This document shows, piece by piece, positions 49,501 through 58,183 of a DNA stretch of 58,183 bases (positions within the stretch are counted from its first letter, which is position 1; every line of letters starts with the position of its first letter). A model generated the notes under the pieces. The model was given only the letters and a program-made list of their open reading frames with translations. It searched no databases and was not told the origin of the DNA. Source of the DNA: Heterotrichella gracilis (lineage: Eukaryota > Sar > Xanthophyceae > Tribonematales > Xanthonemataceae); contig JAULBX010025641.1 in assembly GCA_032358255.1 (NCBI GenBank), forward strand, positions 1 to 58,183, written 5' to 3'. The translations under genes and the position numbers were made by a program.

Positions 49501-52297
49501 GAGGGGTGTGGGATAAACCAGCCAGCTACTGAACAGGGCCGAGCCTGCTTGTCTGGATTGTGCTGTTATGAGTGTGTCCGCCTCCCTGGGTGGTTCAGAG
49601 CATACTGTTCCATTCATTTGTACTGCCAGTAGTCAGGTGAATGGACCAGTATGCGTTGTACCACACTGTGAGGTGGACAAACCCAAAACAACTCAATTCT
49701 AGACAAACAAGCTCGGCCCTGTTTACTAACTGGCTGTTTACCCCACCCCGCTCACACCCCGTTCAATACCCCCACCAGCAAGAACCTCTACCTCCCCCTC
49801 GGGCTTGGGTGTCGTGCTGGCCGTCAAGATCTCGGGGGGCTTGGTGGTCATTGCGTTAAACCCTAGACCCTAAACTCTAGACTAGACTGCTTGTTTCCTG
49901 TTTAAGGCCCACTCACCCCTCCTCCCTCCCCAGGCCTGGTGGGCATGTGCAAGGAGCACATGGGGGTGGCGTTGGCCCTCAAAATCCCCGTATTTTTTGT
50001 GGTCACCAAGGTGGACATCTGCCCCGACCACGTGCTGAAGCACACCCTGGCCACGCTGCACGCCATCCTCAAGAAGCCAGGCGTGCGCAAGCGCCCCTTT
50101 TTGGTGCGCACCCGCGACGACGTGCTGACCTGCGCCGCCAACATGGGGGCTGACAGCCTGGCGCCCATCTTCCTTACGTCGTGCGTGACTGGACAGGTGG
50201 GTGCCGGCTAGCATCAAGGGTGTTGGAAGAGTTTTGAAGTGGTTGTGTACGTTGCTAGAAGATAGGTTGTCGGGGGCACATGTGCGAATTAAAGGCATCA
50301 GTACAGGGGTTGACGTCCTGACCTGTGCTGCCAACATGGGGGCGGACAGCCTGGCGCCCATCTTCCTCACATCATGCGTGACTGGATAGGTGGGTGTGAT
50401 GATGATGATGGGGGCTTGCGGTGTTGCGAATCTGGAAAGCTGCGGCCAGTAAAAATGGGGCATGAGAATAATGCATCTGGCAGAAAGTACTGTACGCGCA
50501 ATACTATTAGTCCAGCAATATATAAAAGCTACCTTAACAGCAGGTATTTCCCCCCCTCCCAACCCCCCAACCCCCCAACCCCTGTCCTGATCCCCCTCCC
50601 CCTGGTCCCTACAGGGCCTGGAGCTGATCCACCCCACAAAGAAGAATTTTCAATAAACACGTATACCCTAATAACGCTTTTGTTGGTTGTGTTTCTTATA
50701 TATGTTCAAATCCCCCCCCAGGGCCTGGAGCTGATTCGCCTGTTCTACAACCTGCTGCCCCAGCGCCACAACTGGCACGACAAGGAGTCGGAGGCAGCGG
50801 AGTTCATCATCGACGAGACCTTTGGGGTCCCGGGGGTGGGCACCGTGGTGGCGGGGACCGTGAAAAAGGGGGTGCTCACCACCAACGCCAACCTGCTGCT
50901 GGGGCCAGACATTGCCGATGGCTCGTTTAAAATGACCGCCATCAAGAGCATCCACTACAAGCGCCTGCCGGTGAACAAGGTGAGGACAACCGGAAGTCGT
51001 AAGCCGTAGTGTACCCTTTGACCCCGAAACGACATATGACGTTGCTGTGGCAGGTGGGTGGTGGAGGGAAGGCTGTGAGGGGAAGTCGGAACATATTTGC
51101 ATACATAGGATGCTGGATATTATAGGACTAGGGGGGTGTTTCAGTTTGTGGTTTTCTTTCCATTTGGTCAAAATTTTCGTTTCCTCTTTTCGTAGGATTT
51201 GATCGTGTTTTGGAATGTTTCCTGCATTTGGAGCGCAACTTGCTCTTTGCACGCCTCCCCGGGACCTGAAATCGCTCCACCCGGGAGTTGCCCATGGTCT
51301 ACGGACTGCGGCGGGCTTTCCATCATTATTCTGTTATTCTGTTATAGGATGCTGCGTGGCCCAATCAGCATTGCCATTGTGGCGCCACCTTGCACTGCAA
51401 AGCCTCAAAGTGGCGCCATTGCAGTAACGGGGTGCTGACTTAATTGTGATAAGTATGAACTTCCCATCCACTGTACACCACCCACCGCCCAAAACCATCC
51501 CCACCCGCTCATCTTCCCCCCCCCAATCCCTGCCCCAGGTTGTGGCTGGTCAGACCGCCGCCATCGCCCTGAAGAAGGTGAAGCGCGGGTCTGTGCGCAA
51601 GGGCATGGTGCTGGTGGATGAGCGCAGCCAGCCGCAGGCCTCATGGGAGTTTGATGCGGATATCGCCATCCTCACGCACTCTACCACCATCCAGCCAAAG
51701 TACCAGGTGCGCGGGGAGGGGTGGGGCATGCTTTAGGTTTGGGGCTAGGCTGGGTGGTGGTGCATGGCTGAGGGGTGGTGGTGGTGGTGGTGCATGCGTA
51801 GGCAAGGGCAGCGGACATGTAGGTGGTTGTATGGGGTAGCAGCACTCCAGCTGCTGTGTGGCAAGTGACCGTGCGCACTTGGACCTAATTTAGGGTATAG
51901 GGTCAGATTGTACATTATTGTACCCATGAGCGCCCATCCACACTCGCACACATGCACCCACATCCATGCCCACCCACTCCATCAACACACCATCTCCCCT
52001 GCCGCCTGCAAGCCTGGCCGCGCCCCACATACAACACCATACCAAACCCACAAATATGCACACCCGCACCCGCACCCACACCCACCACCCTTGCCCCCGC
52101 AGGCCGTCATCCACTGCGAGATAGTGCGCCAGGCCGCGCGCGTGGTGGCCATGGACCGCGAGCGCCTGCGCAGCGGCGACCGCGCCTGCGTGCGCTTCCG
52201 CTTCCTGCAGCGCCCCGAGTACATCACCCCCGGCTCCAGGTTTGTGTTCCGGGAGGGCAGGACCAAGGGGATTGGGATGGTGGTAGAGAGCAGGTGA
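46539..52297 (+). CDS. GTPBP1: GTPBP1/GTPBP2-like translational GTPase, ten exons
   Basis: A relative of eEF1A and eRF3; animal GTPBP1/2 act in mRNA surveillance and rescue of stalled ribosomes. Exons: 46539-46673, 46985-47146, 47484-47588, 47751-47829, 48200-48432, 48776-48968, 49934-50196, 50722-50979, 51539-51706, 52103-52297, in consistent phase, 596 residues, close to the family size. P-loop GNVDSGKST, switch I region GRTSSIG, G3 DLAGHEKY and G4 TKVD are intact. They are followed by two beta-barrel domains ([29 protein letters not shown] end [11 protein letters not shown]). The N-terminus is acidic and helical. The stop codon TGA overlaps what would be a GT donor (AGCAGGTGA), and a degenerate copy of this exon end follows at 52401. 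Start chosen at the first ATG, in the good context CCACCATGTCC. Introns 6 and 7 contain several copies of exon 7 and 8 edges. Confidence 0.93.
46690..46785. repeat. Copy of the GTPase exon 1 end after CCCTAAGCCCTA-type units
   Basis: CACCCAGCTGCTGCACCATG at the exon end is repeated as CCAACCCAGCTGCTGCATCACG at 46744-46766 including the ACAGGTG donor. Degenerate CCCTAAA units at 46681-46710 lie between. Confidence 0.8.
49167..49221. mobile_element. Mini hairpin element, copy 2, with 7-base flanking direct repeat
   Basis: The element starts CAAGGGTTATAATATA and ends CATCTTATTACCCTTG, matching the terminal repeats at 42409-42457. It is flanked on both sides by GCATGGA, as expected of a target-site duplication. 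It lies in intron 6 of the GTPase gene. No transposase is nearby, so it would be non-autonomous. Confidence 0.7.
49311..49890. repeat. Two degenerate copies of GTPase exon 7 with CCCTAAA units
   Basis: At 49311-49356 a copy of the G4 region (CAACAAGGTGGACATTTGCC) runs straight into CCCTAAACCCTAAACCC. At about 49817-49857 a weaker copy runs into TTAAACCCTAGACCCTAAAC. Both are upstream of the real exon at 49934. Confidence 0.75.
50311..50390. repeat. Copy of the 3' end of GTPase exon 7
   Basis: Eighty bases repeat 50117-50197 with few changes (core CCAACATGGGGGCGGACAGC) down to GACTGGATAGGTGGGT. A stop codon replaces the final Gln codon. It lies directly downstream of the true donor. Confidence 0.9.
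50602..50640. repeat. Copy of the 5' edge of GTPase exon 8
   Basis: CTACAGGGCCTGGAGCTGAT at 50609-50628 duplicates the acceptor and first codons of exon 8 at 50717-50736. It lies about 107 bases upstream. Confidence 0.85.
51281..51346. repeat. Dispersed repeat, copy B (GTPase intron 8)
   Basis: CCGGGAGTTGCC, CTGCGGCGGGCTTT and ATTCTGTTATTCTGTTAT match the repeat in PreP intron 3 at 18284-18360. The two loci share no other sequence, so this is a true dispersed repeat and not part of the exon-edge copying. Confidence 0.65.
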
Positions 52298-53420
52298 CGC
52301 GGGGGAGGGGCGGGTGGTGCGGGTGGCGCGTGGGCGGTGTCAATGGGTCCCAGCCAGGCTGCGCGCCGGGATGTCGAGGGTTGATTTCTAAGGTTTAAAA
52401 CAGACATCACGCCAGGGTCCAATTTTTGTGTTGAGAGAGGGCTGGACCAAGGGCATTGGGATGGTGGTGGAGAGCAGGTGGCGGGGATGGGGGGTGGCGT
52501 GTGGAAAGTGTTGGGAACCAGGCGTTGGTAAGTCTGTTTTTGCACCTGTACATGTGCTTGTATTTTGTGGGGAAAGGAACAGAAAAAATTGTCAGGTTTG
52601 GCTTTTCTCTCCAGCTGCCCATGGCAATGTACCTTTTGTATGTTACTTCACAACTAGTTGTGTTTCTTGCGTTTATCTGTGTGTTGCTAGACTGATGCGG
52701 GTGTTGTGGACAACCTTGTGGCCCTTCCAACCTTCCTTAGGCTAGGTTATTGGCCTGGCCCGGCTGATTTTGAGGGGTTCTTATAAGTACTCAATAATAG
52801 CTGGTCTTTTGGCAGACTGAGTGTGTATTACGTTGTCAACGAGTATGACATCTGAGGCGGAGTAACCGTATTTGATGGTCACTGTGACTGCCAGACTGCC
52901 ACACTAAGTATTGTGGAGCGCCCTGTGGCACAGTTGCGGCATGCCCAGCTCTTGTAAATGTGAATTGCAATATTGCTGGCTTGTGGTGTGCCGCCGTGTG
53001 TGGGGAAACAGAAACAGAACAGAATAATGATGGGGTGTCCCCCGCCGTGTGTGGGGGCGTTCTGTTTCTGAGTGCATGCAAGTTGCACCTCCCCGTATTA
53101 TCACACTGATACAAACGCCTCCAAGCCACGTGGGCACAATGTTTAGAATTTCAAACCAACGCCTTTGTTTAAACAGAAGCTGCTGCGACCTTGCAGTCTT
53201 GAGCGGTGCCTTCCGTTCTTATTTGTTGCAAAGCCAGGCTACTTCGTCTGCAGTGTGGAGGTGCAAGGTGTTCAGGTGTCTGTTGTACGAGCACCGCAGT
53301 GCACCGAACCCATTGCACCCGTGAACCACCCGGGTACCCGTGAGTCTACACTGGTGCGTCGTGTGCTCCTCAGAAAGTGCGTGTCACAGCCCAAAGGGCG
53401 CGCACCTGGTACATATCTCG
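52298..53420. other. Region between the GTPase and CDC6 genes
   Basis: At 52401-52480 lies a degenerate copy of the last GTPase exon end (core AAGGGCATTGGGATGGTGGT), past the stop codon. A TGTAA motif, the green-algal polyadenylation signal, occurs at about 52953. The rest must include the CDC6 promoter. No other gene is seen. Confidence 0.5.
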
Positions 53421-56400
53421 ATGGGCCGCACGCGGTCAGGCTGCTGCTGGGCCGCCCCCACCCCCACCTCCGTCCCCGCCCCACCCGCCACTCCCGCCAA
53501 ACGCAAGGAGCCCGAGGTGTGCACCACGGCAGCCATAGCTGCAGCGACACCCCAGCCCACCCAGCAGCAGCGGGCCGCAGGAGGAGGCGCAACCAGCTCC
53601 AGCATGGTGCCTGGACACACTAGAGGAAACGCAACCAGCTGTATCACAGCCCCTGGACCCTCTGGACCAGCGACAGGTGAGCATGAGCCACACACCTGTA
53701 TTGAGCAACGCATGCATGCATGCATGTTGCAACTCCCAGTACTGACTTGCCCTTTTCTGCTGGTACCAGGTCCAGGCCGTTATTGCAAGGCTCCGCAGTA
53801 GCTGTGGTCAGGCGGGGTGCTCGCCCCTGTGCCGGGAGGCGGAGGGTAAGGTCCTGGAGAAGCACATCACAGACAGCCTGAAGAACGCAACTGGCTGCGT
53901 TGTGTATGTTAGCGGTGTGCCTGGGACAGGTACGCGTACACATGCTGACCTACATGCTGTTTATAAACAGCATGTGTCTATAGAGGTTAGGCCCTAAAAC
54001 CTAATTTGCTGTTTTGCTGTTAGGGGTGTGCCTGGGACAGGTACGCGTACAGATGCTGACCTACATGCTGTTTAGGGTTTAGGCCCTAAAACCCAATTTA
54101 GGGTTCACGGGCTTGTGGCCGTTTCCAGGGCACTGCTGCAGCTGCCCCACGTGATGCTAAGACTGTTTAGGGTCTAGGGTCTAGGGTTTAGGGTTTAGGG
54201 TGGGACATACTTGGCTGCGCTGTGTATGTCAGTGGTGTGCCGGGGACAGGTGCGCGGTGGGGCAAAGGCACAGCTGCCAAACCAGTGCACACAGCCAACA
54301 CCACAGAATAACGTACTGTGGATGTAAACCACAAACTGTAAAGCCTAAACTCTAAACCCTAAACTGCCCCCCTGCAGGCAAGACGCTGACGGTTCACGAG
54401 GTGGCGCAGCGCTGTGCACGCACCGTGGCTGCACCAGACACCCCTCCGCCTGCCCTGCTGGCCATCAACTGCATGTCCCTGGACCAGCCGCAGCACGTGT
54501 ACGCGCGTATACTGGAGGCGTTTGACCAGGCATGCAGCACAGCACACAGGCCCTCATCCCCAGCGCAATTCTGCAGCCCTAGCACCAGCACCAGTGCCAA
54601 CGAGGGCCCCCCAGAGGCATATCTGTCTGAGCTCGAGCGCCTGGTGGCCCAGCCAATCAGGGAAACTAACGAAGTTAACCAGTCATTCCCCTCCCACACC
54701 AAGGCCCGGCGCCGCTCCTCCACTGACCGCTCCTCTCGGGGAATGCTGGTGGTGGTGCTGGATGAGATGGACCAACTGGCGCGGCAGGGGCATGAGGTGC
54801 TGTACACACTGTTTGGACTGGCGGCGGTGCCCTCCCGTCTGGTGCTCCTGGGCATTGCCAACAGCAGCCTCCTCCCAGGACTGGAGGCGCAGGGCCGCGG
54901 CCCACCCCAGGTGGTATTCCCTGCATACAGCAGGGACCAGGTAGCAGCACTGCTGCAGCAGCGAGTGGCGGGCCTGGCGGGGGCGGCCTTCCACCCACAG
55001 GCACTTGACCTGTGCGCCAAAAAGGTGTGTGCAGTTGCTGAGCACAGCTATATTTATGTAATGGTAAATTCAATGGAACGATTTAAAATACATAATTAAT
55101 TAATAAAATTAAACATATAGTTGCTATGCAAAGCTGCGCCACCATCATGCTTGTAGTAAGCTCCCGCTTGTGTAGCAAGCGCGCGCATTGCATGGGTACC
55201 ATTGGAATGCAAGGGTTGATCGGTGTGGGGATGGTGCGCAGGTTGCCAGCACTTCAGGTGACATGCGGCGCGCGCTGGAGGCGTGCCAGGTGGCGCTGGA
55301 ATTGGCAGTAGCAGAGGCGCAGCAGGCTCAGTGGCAGCCGGGGGATAGCCATGCGGCTGCAGCATGCACCGGTGTGCACCGCCACACGGCACAGCAGCAC
55401 TATGATTGTATGAGAGGTGTGATTTGTTGATATGATTTTTTGTAGATTAGAGTATTTGGGTTTGTATAGATGAGTTGGTGTAATTGATTACCTGAATGTT
55501 TCTGTATACTTTTACGGATTTGAATAAACAAAGCAAATTGAAATATCATTTATGTGTAAACAAAGTATAAACATTGCACTTGTGCGCATTTCCCACGGCC
55601 GTGCACGTGTCCTTGGTGTGGCCCACACTACACCTTGACCCCTGCCTTGACCCTTCCATTCCTGGCACAGGAGGCAGCACCCAGCCACATGTCGTGCTCA
55701 TCCGCCACATGGCAGCAGCCCTTGCAAGGGTGGTTGGCGGGGTGGGCACCAACTCAGCCACAGTGCAGGCTATCAAGCAGCTGCCGCAGCACCAGCAGCT
55801 ACTGCTCAGCAGGCACGAGGGTGCACCCACAGAGCCGGCAGTACACGCACAAAAGGTGATATCAATGCCGTACGTGGCATGCCATCCTGTTGTAACTATC
55901 ATGGAAAAGGGTTCCAGAAGATGTGCCAAGTCAGCTTATTCAAGTCACCATCCCTTCTACCTGGTCCCACAAGGTGATTCACCCTCCAGTGTGCATGTTC
56001 CCATCACCAGTTGACAGTTGCAAGAGTATTCACACGCACCATGCCTGGTTCTGAGCGTTGAAAAGCCATTCTGAATTTTTGGCAGGCTGCCAAGCTGGGT
56101 ATTGCTGGGCGGGGTTGTAGGTCACAGGCCAGCAGCAGCGGCCAGGTCAGCACCACCGTAGGCGAATTGCACGAGTCCTACCTTGAAGCATGCAAGAAGG
56201 TGCGCATGATAGTAAACAGCAGCGCATTGCATGTGCATGCAGACCATTAGGGCATGTCTGGGGCATGTAGCTGATGGTGCACCCACCTGACTAGCATTGG
56301 TTGTGCACACAGCTAGTTAGGGATTCATGATCCATAATACGTTTTCAAAAATCTTAGTATTGTGAACCCTACAGGTGCCCATCCCCACCGTGGACAGCAG

Positions 56401-56560
56401 CGAGGTTGTGCCCATGCTGAATGCACTGGCTGACCTGGGCCTGGTTGCGCTAGCGGGTCGCGGGGAGGACTGGCACAGGCATGTGGCGCTGCGGGTGGCC
56501 AGGGCAGAGGTGGCGGTGGCCCTGGAGCGGGTCACTCTGTTCTCTAATCTGCTGGGGTAG
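53421..56560 (+). CDS. CDC6: DNA replication licensing ATPase CDC6
   Basis: AAA+ protein that, with ORC and CDT1, loads the MCM helicase at origins. Secure exons: 53770-53929, 54378-55024, 55242-55416, 55671-55855, 56086-56199 and 56375-56560 (489 codons, consistent phase). The upstream exon ending at 53676 is real by its donor, but its frame and start are not settled. One reading ends LDPLDQRQ in phase 0; the ATG at 53421 gives another frame (TPAKRKEPE) that would need a further, very short intron. Walker A GVPGTGKT is split by the intron after the second Gly. Walker B is LVVVLDEMDQL, sensor 1 LGIANSS, sensor 2 GDMRRALE. The winged-helix part has QHQQLLLSR and ends ERVTLFSNLLG before TAG. 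Between Walker A and B is a low-complexity insert of about 40 residues. It lies on the same strand as, and 1.1 kb after, the GTPase gene. Confidence 0.88.
54005..54256. repeat. Two copies of the CDC6 Walker-A exon edge with TTTAGGG units
   Basis: The exon edge GGTGTGCCTGGGACAGGTAC and the following intron bases recur at 54019-54075 almost unchanged. They recur again at 54211-54256 with more changes (GTGTGCCGGGGACAGGTGCG). TTTAGGG-type runs lie at about 54070-54085 and 54165-54202. All carry the GT donor. Confidence 0.9.
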
Positions 56561-57272
56561 TGCGGCACTGTGGAGATTGGCCTGGTGTGCTGTGTGCACC
56601 TATCAATCAGATATCATGAATGCTGCTTGCTGATTAGTAAGTAGTACTTAGGAGATCAAGTCATTAGTAATACGGTAGCAAGCAATGTATTTTAGTTGCC
56701 CAGCGCACGAGTGCGGCACGACACAATTGTTGGCAACCTTAAACATCCACTGGATTGGCTGTGAAATATGACAATGCCTTTCATGAAATTGCAATCAAGT
56801 TCTCAGATTTCTCAGATACTGCGGTGACATTGAAGCACGTTTGCATCCAGCTGGCACTCCCGGAGCTGGGACCCACTATACCTAGCTAGCTACAGGACAG
56901 TTTACACTGGAACAACTCTGGCACAATTATGTCCTAAAATCGAAAGATGGTCAGCTGCCAACCAAGAAAATACAACATTTGTCCCACTGATATGCCAAGC
57001 ACAAAGGCATTGCACCGTGCGGCAGTCTCTCAGCGACGCTGTGCCAGGCATGCCACCTCAACCCAGAGCCGCAATCATAGCATCCACAGCATAGCCAGTG
57101 CAAGTGCACCCTTTGCATGGCACTAGGCTAGCCCCAGCCCCATGTGCTCATGCCCCCCAATGAGTCAGTCAATGACAACCAAGGCCTACACGCCGATCGA
57201 ACAGCGGGCACATGCCCTTCATGGCACAGTCCCCAACCCAGCCAAACCCCCAAACCTCCCCCCAGCCATGCC
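56561..57272. other. Intergenic region between convergent genes
   Basis: It lies between the CDC6 stop (+) and the GNAT-like gene stop (-). Nothing recognisable beyond the two 3' untranslated regions. Confidence 0.45.
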
Positions 57273-57830
57273 TCAGAAGCCAATGCGCTTGCCTGCGGGA
57301 GCGGTTGCTGCACTCCCGTCCAGGTCAAGCAGTGCCTTGTAGTACACGTCTGACAGCTGGCAGTCGCGTGAGGCGCCGCCGCACCGATCCTGTGCAAGGG
57401 GGGAAACTAGGGGGTGTCATGCGAGTTGTGAAACACAGGAGGAGTGCTGTATAGAGAGGCGTACTGACATCAGACACAGCAATAGGCCTGAAGGCAACCA
57501 ATAGGATATCACACATGCCGTGGTGTAAACAGCATGCTGTTTTGTGTAAACTATCTCCCCATTTGATGTACTTCCAGGATCACCTATGTTAATGAGCGAT
57601 GTGAAAATGAGATGGTGGTGGTGGCAGAGGTGGTGGTGGTGGCAGTGGTGGTGGTGGTGCACACGCATTGCAGGTATATGCCCCCTCAAATCCCTTGGGA
57701 GTCCCTCACTTACCGCCGGCAGCATTTTGCTTGTCCCCGCTGGCCCCGCGCGCAGGAACCCCCTCTGGGAGAACCAATCCACCGCACTGGTTGACAGGAT
57801 CACCAGGCGACGCATGCCGTCGCTGCGGGC
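57273..57830 (-). CDS. C-terminal exons of a GNAT-fold protein, N-acetylglutamate synthase-like (partial)
   Basis: Two exons, 57714-57830 and 57273-57389, join in phase 0 and end in TGA, giving 78 residues. The first encodes ARSDGMRRLVILSTSAVDWF and then SQRGF, which matches the late GNAT motif of ArgA/NAGS-type acetyltransferases (leucine-rich strand, TT/ST, WF..RGF). NAGS makes N-acetylglutamate, the first step of arginine synthesis, in the plastid of algae and plants. The second exon ends in a tail I do not recognise. Upstream exons lie beyond the right edge. A possible one ends at about 58049 before GTGAGT (reading DVAALS), but it does not connect convincingly. Other GNAT families are possible. 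Confidence 0.5.
57609..57660. repeat. GGTGGT microsatellite
   Basis: An almost pure GGT/GGC triplet run lies in the intron of the GNAT-like gene, about 50 bases downstream of exon 57714-57830 in transcript direction. Confidence 0.8.
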
Positions 57831-58183
57831 CTGCGCAAAGGGGGGTTTGGGGGGTTCCTGACAATACAATTCACGCGCAAGGATTTAAGAAAAATCTTTT
57901 AGAATTTCTTTTGTCAGTTTCGAAAATTAATACACACATATTTTGAAGTTTTACAACCGAATGGTGGAGTTCAATGAATCAGGCAGTACTAGGTTATTAA
58001 TGTCAGCTTATCAATGGGTGAGCGGTCAGCGCGCAGTGAAGCACTCACGGACAGCGCAGCTACATCAGTGGATTGCTATGGATGGAGCTGAGGATCCGGC
58101 GTCAGAGGATGGAGTGACTCAGGCAGGGAACCACAGGCAGGGCGGCTACGGCTCCTCGGCCTGGTCCACCGAAACTCAATTAG

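Noticed and set aside
1..58183. CRISPR array, prophage, bacterial operon or giant-virus island
   Set aside because: All recognised genes are spliced eukaryotic housekeeping genes. The repeats are degenerate exon-edge copies and minisatellites without spacer structure. No viral hallmark gene was seen.

Overview
This is eukaryotic nuclear DNA, almost certainly from a green alga (Chlorophyta, probably a chlorophycean of the Chlamydomonas/Haematococcus kind). The evidence is GC-rich short exons with clean GT-AG junctions, a gene for every 5-10 kb with up to 23 exons, an extracellular protein with a pherophorin-like Ser-Pro/Pro-rich stretch, organelle-type presequences, and plant-type telomere-like units (TTTAGGG/CCCTAAA) scattered through introns. 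The species assignment is inference. No tRNA, rRNA, CRISPR array, bacterial operon or virus was seen. All gene models below were spliced by eye and checked for reading phase at each junction. Layout: (1) 1118-5164 (+) NAD-dependent glycerol-3-phosphate dehydrogenase with a long N-terminal extension. (2) 7007-16371 (-) a 23-exon secreted G8-domain/beta-helix protein related to CEMIP/TMEM2/PKHD1L1, fused to a hydroxyproline-rich-like linker; it carries a probable 2-base frameshift and a GC-AG intron. (3) 17361-27609 (+) a 21-exon presequence protease (PreP, M16C). (4) 29474-32652 (-) a monoacylglycerol-lipase-like alpha/beta hydrolase. (5) 34565-39755 (+) a large disordered protein with an RRM-like start, R-T-D-S-R-D-R repeats, an RGG box and an hnRNP-Q-type acidic domain. 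(6) 41265-44605 (-) an LCAT/lysosomal-phospholipase-A2-like acyltransferase. (7) 46539-52297 (+) a GTPBP1/2-like translational GTPase. (8) about 53421-56560 (+) the replication-licensing ATPase CDC6. (9) 57273-57830 (-) the C-terminal exons of a GNAT protein resembling N-acetylglutamate synthase, running off the window. Genes alternate strand almost strictly. They are unrelated housekeeping functions (lipid metabolism, organelle proteolysis, translation, replication, cell wall), with no sign of a functional cluster. The most striking property is in the introns. In eight of the nine genes, exon edges (20-100 bases, often with the splice site) are present again as degenerate direct copies on the intron side of the same edge, very often next to short TTTAGGG/CCCTAAA runs. 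The clearest cases are a four-copy array before PreP exon 19, a 121-base tandem unit in the hnRNP-like gene, four copies with telomere-like units in the G8 gene, and a perfectly periodic 32-base array continuing from the PreP stop codon. I also see a tiny hairpin element with 16-base terminal inverted repeats in two different genes, one copy flanked by a 7-base direct repeat, and a second dispersed repeat shared by two other introns.
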